Part shown: positions 1 through 4,868 of the stretch, one piece after another
How the letters are laid out: each line of letters begins with the position of its first letter
Numbering within the stretch: the first letter of the stretch is position 1
Program-made: the position numbers and the translations under genes
NCBI GenBank assembly: GCA_944325235.1
Contig: CALUZE010000092.1
Location: forward strand, 1 to 5,345
From: an uncultured Elusimicrobiales bacterium
Lineage (GTDB): Bacteria > Elusimicrobiota > Elusimicrobia > Elusimicrobiales > Elusimicrobiaceae
DNA length: 5,345 nt
Reading direction: 5' to 3'
The notes under the pieces: model-generated
Database searches by the model: none
What the model saw: the letters and a program-made list of their open reading frames with translations, nothing else
What the model was told of the DNA's origin: nothing

Positions 1-4
1 ATTT

Positions 5-505
5 TCATACAAGCTCCATATACCGGCGTAATTTTTTTTTTTTTTTTTGTAACAGCGTGCCGACGTTGGTTTCGGTCAGTTTGGTAACGGCGGCGATTTG
101 GCGGTTGTTCAGGCCCGAGTAAAACTTGAGCGAAATTAAATCCCGTTCTTTATCGGATAACCGCCCCAGTGCGCGCAGCAAACCCGCGCGGAAGGCATTT
201 TCTTCCAGTTTTTCCAGGGGCGTCGGGTCCGCACTGGCGAGGAATTCGTCCTCCGTGTCCGGCAGGGAAAAAATATGTTTCACCCAAAACAGCCGCCCGT
301 ACATGTTGGTTTCGTTGCGGGCAATGCCAAACAGCCACTGCCCAAACACGCCTTTGGTTTCGTCAAACGAAGCGAAATGTTCGTAGCATTTTTTCCATAC
401 GCTGGCGCAGATGTCTTCGGCTGCGGCGGCGTTGCGCACACGCGCAAACACGTAGGCGTAAACGGATTTAAAATGCGTTTGGTACAGTTCTTCAAATGAC
501 GTCAT
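5..505 (-). CDS. ECF-type RNA polymerase sigma factor (sigma-70 family)
   Basis: A 166-residue protein, normal length for a group 4 (ECF) sigma factor, which directs core RNA polymerase to a small stress or envelope regulon. Region 2 spans roughly residues 5-67 (FEELYQTHFKSVYAYVFARV, AAAAEDICASVWKK, then FGQWLFGIARNE, the core- and -10-binding helices). Region 4 spans about residues 114-162 (LSDKERDLISLKFYSGLNNRQIAAV followed by TETNVGTLL), a helix-turn-helix for the -35 element. I chose the ATG at 505 because the family normally begins at this point. An in-frame GTG at 541 would add 12 residues unlike the family and has no ribosome binding site; the ATG itself has only a weak one (AAGTAGA). 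The C-terminus carries five lysines encoded by a 17-A run. It lies after the terminator of the flavodoxin operon, so it is a separate unit. No anti-sigma gene is visible, but the window ends four bases past the stop. Fold assignment is secure; target genes are unknown. Confidence 0.9.
   Translation of the reverse strand: MTSFEELYQTHFKSVYAYVFARVRNAAAAEDICASVWKKCYEHFASFDETKGVFGQWLFGIARNETNMYGRLFWVKHIFSLPDTEDEFLASADPTPLEKLEENAFRAGLLRALGRLSDKERDLISLKFYSGLNNRQIAAVTKLTETNVGTLLQKKKKKLRRYMELV
32..48 (-). repeat. 17-base poly-A homopolymer inside the sigma factor gene
   Basis: Seventeen consecutive A (minus strand) form the end of a CAA codon plus five AAA codons, giving Q-KKKKK close to the C-terminus, right after the region 4 recognition helix. 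A run this long is prone to replication slippage and to RNA polymerase slippage. A change of one or two bases would replace the last eight or so residues (LRRYMELV). The run could also be a sequencing or assembly length error; the frame is open as given. Confidence 0.9.
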
Positions 506-549
506 TCTACTTATATTATGCGGCCGGGGGAAAAGTATCACACGTATTT

Positions 550-555
550 ATTGTA
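550..555 (-). promoter_or_regulatory. Possible -10 box of the sigma factor promoter
   Basis: TACAAT on the minus strand, followed by an AT-rich stretch, would start transcription near 543 and leave a leader of about 38 bases before the ATG at 505. No convincing -35 box is present at 16-18 bp upstream; that region is the T-tract of the preceding terminator. An alternative -10 (CATAAT) lies closer to the gene, 10-15 bases before the ATG. ECF genes are often autoregulated from non-consensus promoters, so this call is weak. Confidence 0.25.
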
Positions 556-570
556 GCTTTTATGCGGGAT

Positions 571-600
571 AAAAAATACTCCCCGGGGGAACCCGGGGAG
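571..600 (-). terminator. Intrinsic terminator of the five-gene redox operon
   Basis: On the minus strand a perfect 9-bp GC-rich stem (CTCCCCGGG / CCCGGGGAG, 600-592 and 587-579) with a four-base loop is followed by TATTTTTT. It begins 7 bases after the stop codon of the membrane-anchored flavodoxin gene and separates the operon from the sigma factor gene. Confidence 0.9.
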
Positions 601-607
601 CGGTTGA

Positions 608-1228
608 TTAGGGCAAAGCATTCAGCCACGTGTTTATTTTGCTGTCTACGGCTGAGTCATATTTCGGCGGGAGATTGTTGAACGAGGCTCCTTGTAACAA
701 TTGCGCATTTTGGGCGCGGGCGGAAAAATCTTTAAAGAAGGTGCCGTAGTTGCTGCCCTGGGTGGAAAACGGAACCACTTTTTTGCCTTTAAAATCCATC
801 TCCTGCAAAAATTGCAACACGGGCGTGGCCGCCGTGTACCACCACACGGGCGAGCCGACAAACACCACGTCATAGCCGGACACGTCCGGCAGCGGGTGCT
901 GCAGGGCCGGATATTTTTGCGTGGAGAGCTGGCGTTTGAGCGTTAAATAAATCCACGGCGCTTTGGAAAGGGGTTCCTGCGTTTGCAGGCGGAACACATC
1001 GGCGCCGGTGCGCTGGGCAATGCGTTGGGCGATGTCCTGCGTGTGGCCCGTCCAGGAATAATAAATGACGAGCACCTTGCCCAAGTTACCCGTGTAGGCC
1101 ACGGGCTGCGCTTGGAAGGGGGCCATTTCGGCCTGGTTGCGCTGGGCGACCCGCCACAGGTGCCAGCCGCCTATCGCGCCGCCGATAACGGCGGCCGCTA
1201 AAACAAGAATCAAAATGGTTTTAAACAT
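608..1228 (-). CDS. Membrane-anchored flavodoxin-family protein
   Basis: A 206-residue protein with an N-terminal hydrophobic anchor (about residues 4-22, ILILVLAAAVIGGAIGG) and no clear cleavage site or lipobox, then a linker and a flavodoxin-like domain from residue 50. The FMN phosphate loop is visible as YYSWTGHT (56-63), and the second flavin-binding segment as YDVVFVGSPVWWYTAATP (119-136). This resembles the Flavodoxin_4 type of short-chain flavodoxin, a one- or two-electron FMN carrier or quinone/substrate reductase. It is a clear paralogue of the lipoprotein flavodoxin two genes upstream but has lost the AYPSAY segment found there. It is the last gene of the operon, 8 bases after the haem-protein gene, with the SD AGGAG five bases before the ATG. 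Charges flank both sides of the anchor, so topology is not decided by the sequence; an outward-facing domain is inferred from its exported neighbours. Confidence 0.88.
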   Translation of the reverse strand: MFKTILILVLAAAVIGGAIGGWHLWRVAQRNQAEMAPFQAQPVAYTGNLGKVLVIYYSWTGHTQDIAQRIAQRTGADVFRLQTQEPLSKAPWIYLTLKRQLSTQKYPALQHPLPDVSGYDVVFVGSPVWWYTAATPVLQFLQEMDFKGKKVVPFSTQGSNYGTFFKDFSARAQNAQLLQGASFNNLPPKYDSAVDSKINTWLNALP

Positions 1229-1236
1229 ATTTTCTC

Positions 1237-1902
1237 CTATTTGGAAACCGGTTTGGGAGCCGGTTTAAAAGTCGTCCACTTCACCAGCTGATACACCACA
1301 AATGCCGTGCCCAGCAAGATGGCCGCGTAGTCGGCCAGCAACAGCCAGCCGTTCGTCCCGCGCCCTACGTGCAGCGATTGCATCAGCATTTTGTCTGCCA
1401 GGTCCAGCCGAATAAACGCATACAGCCCGTACAGGGTAATCAGCAGTCCGCACGCGTACGAAATTCCTTTGGCCCACGGTTTTCCTTGCGGGAAAAAGAG
1501 TTTTATCAGCCCGCCGTTTAACCCCAGATGAATGCCCATTAACAGCAAGCTCCAGCAAGCAAAAAACGGATGCAGCCGCCGCGCGGAAAAGGAACCGTCC
1601 AACTGCAAAAACGTAAACACGTGGCGCGAAAGCATAATTCCGCTGATAATCATCCCGGCCATAGAAATCAAAAGCAGCAAATTGACGGCCGTTAAAATCC
1701 CGCGGAAGGGGGTGTATTTCCCGGCGAACAAATGCCGGTACCAACCCCAATTCAGCCCGTTGTGCACCAAAATGCACACCGCCAGCGCCGTACCCAACAC
1801 TTCGTGCGGCATATTGCGCAGCAGCGGGTAATCCAGGCAGATTAAAAAGAGGACGGTCATCAGCGCGTCCACACTTAATTTAATGTATAGTTTTGGCGCC
1901 AT
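1237..1902 (-). CDS. Six-helix haem membrane protein (DUF4405 / cytochrome b561 or ferric-reductase-like)
   Basis: A 221-residue integral membrane protein with about six hydrophobic helices (near residues 10-28, 35-55, 68-92, 112-131, 145-165 and 186-207). Two helices carry a His pair with identical spacing: H33 and H47 flank helix 2, H111 and H125 flank helix 4. Paired histidines 13-14 residues apart on two helices are how ferric reductase/NOX-type and b561-like proteins hold two stacked b haems, so transmembrane electron transfer is likely. The motif set PHEVLG, LVHNGLNW and GIHLGLN fits the DUF4405 family. No NAD(P)H or flavin domain is fused, so the donor must be separate (quinol or a cytoplasmic flavoprotein). 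It sits between two flavodoxin genes, which are candidate partners. The start is supported by AAGGAGG six bases before the ATG at 1902. Family call is good; haem number and direction of electron flow are inferred. Confidence 0.82.
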   Translation of the reverse strand: MAPKLYIKLSVDALMTVLFLICLDYPLLRNMPHEVLGTALAVCILVHNGLNWGWYRHLFAGKYTPFRGILTAVNLLLLISMAGMIISGIMLSRHVFTFLQLDGSFSARRLHPFFACWSLLLMGIHLGLNGGLIKLFFPQGKPWAKGISYACGLLITLYGLYAFIRLDLADKMLMQSLHVGRGTNGWLLLADYAAILLGTAFVVYQLVKWTTFKPAPKPVSK

Positions 1903-1933
1903 AACCGTCCTCCTTTTTTATTTATTATAGCGT

Positions 1934-2524
1934 TTATTGGGCCAGGTTGTTTAGCCAGCCGGCCAGTTCAGCCGCGTCCGCCCCGCCGGAGCGGCCCGGA
2001 AAAGTGGCCGCCTGCAAAAAATGCGCTTGGGGCAGTTGGGCGTGCATATCGCTTTCGCAGCGCTGCATTCCGCCGCCGCCGTGTGTAAAAAACGGCACCA
2101 ACTGCTTGCCGGAAAAGTCGTACTGCGCCAAGAACGACTTTACCGCCGGCGCATACGTGCCCCACCAGTTGGGCGAGCCGATAAACACCACATCGTATTG
2201 CGCCATATCGGGCACGGTGGTTTTTAATTCCGGCAGTACCCCGTTTTGGATTTCTTGCTGCGCCTGTTCCACCAGGCGGTTGTAAGCGCTCGGGTAAGCT
2301 TGCACGGCTTCTATGCGGAATAATTGCCCGCCGGTGGCCCGGGCAATTTGCTGGGCCACGGCTTGCGTGTTGCCGGAGTGAGAATAATACGCCACCAACA
2401 CTTTTTTGCCGGCAAACAGCTGGGCGTCCGTCGGGGAGCTGCCTCCGGCGTCCGCCGGCGGATTGCTGCATGCGGCCGCCGTCAACAGCAGGCCGGAGCC
2501 GATGAGTTTGGTCAGTTTGTTCAT
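1934..2524 (-). CDS. Lipoprotein flavodoxin-family protein
   Basis: A 196-residue protein with a type II signal peptide: MNKLTK, a hydrophobic stretch, then LTAAAC with the lipidated cysteine at residue 19 (Ala rather than Leu at -3, so a slightly weak lipobox), followed by a Ser/Pro/Gly-rich tether. The mature domain is a Flavodoxin_4-like fold: FMN phosphate loop YYSHSGNT (46-53), AYPSAYNRLVEQAQQE (76-91), YDVVFIGSPNWWGTYAP (110-126) and FFTHGGGGM, which in this family contacts the flavin. This predicts an FMN-dependent electron carrier or reductase held on the outer face of a membrane. Most flavodoxins are cytoplasmic, so the location is notable. It is third in the operon, 21 bases after the cupin and 31 bases before the haem protein. 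SD is GAGGA four bases from the ATG at 2524. The family assignment is firm; the substrate is unknown. Confidence 0.9.
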   Translation of the reverse strand: MNKLTKLIGSGLLLTAAACSNPPADAGGSSPTDAQLFAGKKVLVAYYSHSGNTQAVAQQIARATGGQLFRIEAVQAYPSAYNRLVEQAQQEIQNGVLPELKTTVPDMAQYDVVFIGSPNWWGTYAPAVKSFLAQYDFSGKQLVPFFTHGGGGMQRCESDMHAQLPQAHFLQAATFPGRSGGADAAELAGWLNNLAQ

Positions 2525-2545
2525 GGGGTCCTCGGTTGGTTTAAA

Positions 2546-3037
2546 TTATTTGTATTGTTCGTCGGTCACCGGGTCCAGCCAATCGGTTTTTCCGTTTTGG
2601 TGGGCGTTGGTTTCCAGCGAGATGTGCACGAACCAGCTGTCCGGCGCGGCGCCGTGCCAGTGAATGACGCCGGGCGCAATGCGGACGATGTCGCCTTTGT
2701 GCAGGATTTGAATGTCTTTGCCCTTTTCCTGGTAGCGGCCTTCCCCGGCCAGCACCAGCAGGATTTGCCCCCCGTCGTGCTTATGCCAGTTGGTGCGCGC
2801 GCCCGGTTCAAAAGTGACGTTGCCGATGGGGGCGTTGAAAACGTCGTCTTTGGGGCTGAGCATATTTAAATAGGTCTGTCCCGTAAAAAACTGGCCGTAG
2901 GGGTTGGGTTCCCCTTGGGCAAAAATCGTATCAATCGGTGCTTTTTTCATAGAATTCTCCTTGTTCGGTTTGGCGGACATTGCAGCGGTGAGCAAGACGG
3001 CCGCCATACAAAAAATAAGCCATTTGGCGTGTTTCAT
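2546..3037 (-). CDS. Exported single-domain cupin protein (with possible internal start)
   Basis: A 163-residue protein: a signal peptide of about 22 residues (MKHAKW, then IFCMAAVLLTAAMSA) and one Cupin_2 barrel. Motif 1 reads G79-x5-H85-x-H87-x3-Q91-x6-G98, with Gln replacing the usual Glu ligand. Motif 2 is GDIVRIAPGVIHWHG, with H126 as the fourth metal ligand. A metal-binding barrel of unknown substrate is therefore expected. Cupins of this kind commonly sit beside carboxymuconolactone-decarboxylase-like genes, as here: the upstream gene ends 9 bases before the ATG, and the SD (AAGGAGG, four bases from the ATG at 3037) overlaps that gene's stop codon. The odd feature is a second strong SD and ATG at codon 30, directly after the signal peptide, which could yield a cytoplasmic form. 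The signal cleavage site is not sharply defined (after A19 or A22). Confidence 0.9.
   Translation of the reverse strand: MKHAKWLIFCMAAVLLTAAMSAKPNKENSMKKAPIDTIFAQGEPNPYGQFFTGQTYLNMLSPKDDVFNAPIGNVTFEPGARTNWHKHDGGQILLVLAGEGRYQEKGKDIQILHKGDIVRIAPGVIHWHGAAPDSWFVHISLETNAHQNGKTDWLDPVTDEQYK
2948..2962 (-). promoter_or_regulatory. Internal ribosome binding site and start codon in the cupin gene
   Basis: AAGGAG at 2962-2957, a six-base spacer (AATTCT) and ATG at 2950-2948 form a well-spaced translation start inside the cupin reading frame, in frame at Met30. It is as good as the SDs of the neighbouring genes. Starting here would make a 134-residue protein beginning MKKAPIDTIF, with the whole cupin barrel but no signal peptide. 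The SD bases also encode the NKENS linker of the longer form. Confidence 0.65.
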
Positions 3038-3046
3038 ATTTCCTCC

Positions 3047-3772
3047 TTACTCCCGGGAGGCTACCACTTGCTGCAGGGATTTAAGCCCCAGCCGGGCGGT
3101 TTTGCGGCCGACGGCTTGCTTGACCACGGCCAAAATGCCCTCTATCTTGGCGGGCGTAACGCCCACGTTCATCGCCATTGCCATATGGGCTTGCAGCTGC
3201 GGGGCCACATTGCCCAAAGCGGCCAAGGCGGCCACGGTGGCGGTTTCGCGCTGGTCGTACGTCAGCACGCCGCGCGCAAAAATGTCGGCAAACAAATGCT
3301 CCTTTAAGAACGTATCCGTCCCCTGGATAAACACGGGCGGATGGCTGGGCAGTTCGCCTGCCACCAGCACTTCCAAATTCTTTTTGCCCAGTTCGTAGCG
3401 GTCCGTCCCGGCGGGGATGGGTTGTACTTCGGGGCCGGTTAAGTCGCCTTTTTGGGCGGCTTGGCGGCTGCTGACGACTTGTTCCAACACGCCGGAAGCG
3501 TTTAAACAACGCGGAAACCCAACGTAAGCATACAGCTGCAGGACGACTTCCTTCAGCTCGTTTACGCTAAGCCCGCTGTTTAAGGCGCGGTCAAAAGCGG
3601 GGTGCAATTTTTTTAAATCGCCCACGGCGGCCAAGGCGGCCGTTTCAGCGATGGACGCTTCCTTGGGGGAAAGCGCTTTCCGGGCGGATTTCCAGTCGTA
3701 GGCGTGCAGGCAGCTGCTGCCCAGCAAACTGGCCGCCAGTAACCCTGTGATGTGTTTGTGTGTAAGCGGCAT
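3047..3772 (-). CDS. Exported double-domain carboxymuconolactone decarboxylase-like (AhpD-fold) protein
   Basis: A 241-residue protein with a signal peptide (MPLTHKHITGLLAASLLGSS, likely cut after A24 in CLHA-YDW; C21 could instead be a poor lipobox). Two CMD-family helical domains follow. The first (about 38-110) has ETAALAAVGDL, E72-x2-E75 and the family signature YAYVGFPRCLNA (81-92). The second (about 150-235) repeats it as ETATVAALAALG and VTPAKIEGILAVV. The AhpD CxxC peroxidase motif is absent; the only mature cysteine is C89. True gamma-carboxymuconolactone decarboxylase activity is unlikely with no protocatechuate genes nearby. A role on quinone-like, carbonyl or peroxide substrates is inferred. 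It is the first gene of the operon, with its own MerR-type promoter and AAGGAGG five bases from the ATG. Confidence 0.88.
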   Translation of the reverse strand: MPLTHKHITGLLAASLLGSSCLHAYDWKSARKALSPKEASIAETAALAAVGDLKKLHPAFDRALNSGLSVNELKEVVLQLYAYVGFPRCLNASGVLEQVVSSRQAAQKGDLTGPEVQPIPAGTDRYELGKKNLEVLVAGELPSHPPVFIQGTDTFLKEHLFADIFARGVLTYDQRETATVAALAALGNVAPQLQAHMAMAMNVGVTPAKIEGILAVVKQAVGRKTARLGLKSLQQVVASRE

Positions 3773-3792
3773 ACAAACCTCCTTTTAAAAAA

Positions 3793-3823
3793 AGTATACA
3801 AGCTGGAGTTTACTCCAAGTCAA
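3793..3823 (-). promoter_or_regulatory. MerR-type promoter and operator of the five-gene redox operon
   Basis: On the minus strand a -35 box TTGACT (3823-3818) and a -10 box TATACT (3798-3793) are separated by 19 bp, too long for unaided sigma-70 use but typical for MerR-family activation. The spacer carries a dyad, CTTGGAGT-AA-ACTCCAGC (3819-3802), with 6 of 8 arm positions paired. The expected start of transcription is near 3786, about 14 bases before the CMD gene ATG. The layout is the same, base for base, as at the merR promoter (4824-4854). Confidence 0.9.
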
Positions 3824-3835
3824 GCCCCAAGGGAC

Positions 3836-3860
3836 AAAAAAGGCGCACCCGAGGTGCGCC
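3836..3860 (-). terminator. Intrinsic terminator of the merR-flavoprotein unit
   Basis: A perfect 8-bp stem on the minus strand (GGCGCACC / GGTGCGCC) with a three-base loop, followed by six T. It begins 18 bases after the flavoprotein stop codon and ends only 12 bases before the -35 box of the next operon, so that operon is insulated from read-through. Confidence 0.92.
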
Positions 3861-3878
3861 CAAACAAAGCAACCTTTG

Positions 3879-4418
3879 CTAGCAGTGTTTGCCGGCCTGG
3901 TAGGCTTCTTCGTACGCGGGCGTATTTTTAATTTCGCCTTTTTGCCAGGCGCCGGTGCCGTAGATGATGGCTTTTTCGTGCGCGTTTTCCAGGCAGTCTT
4001 GGGTAAATCCGCGCAGGGCTTCCACGGTGCGGGCCAGATTTTTCTTTTGCGTGTCGGCCGAGGTGAGGATAAAATAGAAGTCCTTATCAGCAATTTCCGT
4101 ATAGCGCGGGACGGTGCGGTCAATGAAGGTTTTCAGTTGGCCGTCCATGGAGTAGAAATACACCGGCGTGGCCAGCACAATAACGTCCGCCGCCACCAGT
4201 TTGTCCAGCAGGGGGGCCATATCGTCCTTTTGCACGCAGCGGTGCGTTTCGTTGCACACGCCGCAGCCCGTGCAATAATTAATTTTATGTTCACGCAGGG
4301 AAATTTTTTCCACCGCGTGGCCGGCTTCCTGCGCGCCTTTGGCAAATTGGTCGCACAGCAAGTCCGAATTGCCGCCCTTGCGGGGGCTGGAAGAAATAAT
4401 CAATACTTTTTTAGTCAT
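3879..4418 (-). CDS. Iron-sulfur flavoprotein-like NAD(P)H/FMN oxidoreductase (flavodoxin fold)
   Basis: A 179-residue cytoplasmic protein of the NADPH-dependent FMN reductase / flavodoxin-like superfamily. The N-terminal FMN phosphate loop is SSSPRKGGNSDLL (9-21). ATPVYFYSMDGQLKTFIDR marks the second flavin contact and dimer helix. Between them a compact cysteine motif, C49-x2-C52-x2-C55-x5-C61 followed by DDM, matches the arrangement that binds a 4Fe-4S cluster in archaeal and bacterial iron-sulfur flavoproteins. It therefore probably moves electrons between a soluble donor (ferredoxin or NAD(P)H) and a small acceptor such as oxygen, peroxide, a quinone or an electrophile. No signal peptide is present. 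It follows merR by 9 bases with a modest SD (GAGG, seven bases from the ATG), so the two are co-transcribed, and a terminator follows. Cluster occupancy is inferred from cysteine spacing only. Confidence 0.87.
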   Translation of the reverse strand: MTKKVLIISSSPRKGGNSDLLCDQFAKGAQEAGHAVEKISLREHKINYCTGCGVCNETHRCVQKDDMAPLLDKLVAADVIVLATPVYFYSMDGQLKTFIDRTVPRYTEIADKDFYFILTSADTQKKNLARTVEALRGFTQDCLENAHEKAIIYGTGAWQKGEIKNTPAYEEAYQAGKHC

Positions 4419-4427
4419 AGCAAAGCC

Positions 4428-4805
4428 TCATTTAAGTAATTTTTTTTCGCACGCGACGATTTTTTCGTCATAAACGGAAATTTTATAATTCAGCCGTTTC
4501 AGCGTTTTTTGCATTTGTTCAATGCGTTCCTTCAGGCGGTCGCGTTCGGCCACCAGCAGGTTTTTGCGTTTTTGCAGGGTGCGGTTTCCCTTGGCATACA
4601 GCGCAATGTATTGCGTCAGTACGTCAATGGAAAGGCCCGCCTCGCGCATACATTTGATAAATTCCACCCAGCCGCAGTCTTCGGGCGTGTAATCGCGGAT
4701 GCCGTTTTCCTTGCGGTGCACGGGCGGAATGAGCCCGGCTTTTTCGTAATAACGCAGTGTATCCGGCGAAAGGCCGTACTTTTCGCTCACTTCCGATATG
4801 GTCAT
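4428..4805 (-). CDS. MerR-family transcriptional regulator, AdhR/NmlR-like
   Basis: A 125-residue protein with the MerR winged helix at the N-terminus (ISEVSEKYGLSPDTLRYYEK, residues 3-22, then GLIPPVHRKENGIRDYTPED) and a long dimerisation coiled coil (about 76-118). It has no C-terminal effector domain. Cysteines occur at 44, 52 and 119. C52 lies in FIKCMREAGLSI, the position of the conserved cysteine (Cys52 in Bacillus subtilis AdhR) that makes the AdhR/NmlR group respond to aldehydes, quinones or other thiol-reactive agents; AdhR is also reported to control a carboxymuconolactone-decarboxylase-like gene. It lacks the C-terminal metal- or FeS-binding cysteine sets of MerR, CueR or SoxR. A dyad in its own 19-bp-spaced promoter implies autoregulation, and the same dyad precedes the neighbouring five-gene operon. 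SD GGAGGAG lies close to the ATG at 4805. The inducer is inferred, not shown. Confidence 0.92.
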   Translation of the reverse strand: MTISEVSEKYGLSPDTLRYYEKAGLIPPVHRKENGIRDYTPEDCGWVEFIKCMREAGLSIDVLTQYIALYAKGNRTLQKRKNLLVAERDRLKERIEQMQKTLKRLNYKISVYDEKIVACEKKLLK

Positions 4806-4823
4806 AAACTCCTCCGTGGTTAT

Positions 4824-4854
4824 ATTGTAATACTTGGAGTCAGCTCCAGGTCAA
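4824..4854 (-). promoter_or_regulatory. MerR-type promoter and operator of merR-flavoprotein
   Basis: The minus strand shows -35 TTGACC (4854-4849) and -10 TACAAT (4829-4824) with a 19-bp spacer holding the dyad CCTGGAGC-TG-ACTCCAAG (4850-4833), 6 of 8 arm positions paired. Transcription should begin near 4817, giving a leader of about a dozen bases. Boxes and dyad have the same spacing as at 3793-3823 and about two thirds of the 31 aligned bases are identical, including TTGAC, TGGAG and ACTCCA. Confidence 0.9.
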
Positions 4855-4868
4855 GCGAATTTTTGGGC

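Noticed and set aside
12..24. TGGAGC half-site (minus strand) near the sigma factor stop as a third MerR operator
   Set aside because: Only one arm is present, it lies inside coding sequence, and no 19-bp-spaced promoter boxes surround it. A similar lone half-site near 1549 was dropped for the same reason.
32..48. Poly-T (plus strand) as a terminator tract for a convergent gene
   Set aside because: There is no hairpin in the preceding 31 bases and no plus-strand gene ending here.
506..541. GTG start at 541 adding 12 residues to the sigma factor
   Set aside because: No SD precedes it and the added residues do not resemble ECF N-termini, whereas MTSFEELY does.
2324..2869. Plus-strand open frame of 181 codons across the flavodoxin/cupin junction
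   Set aside because: It runs antisense to two clear genes, spans their boundary, has low-complexity Gly/Arg/Val-rich composition and no recognisable motif or SD.
3047..3772. Genuine protocatechuate-pathway carboxymuconolactone decarboxylase
   Set aside because: The protein is exported, has two domains, and sits among redox genes with no aromatic catabolism genes in the window.
3876..4439. Plus-strand open frame of 187 codons opposite the iron-sulfur flavoprotein
   Set aside because: It mirrors the sense gene almost exactly in extent; its composition (Val, Phe, His, Gly runs) is that expected of a complementary-frame shadow.
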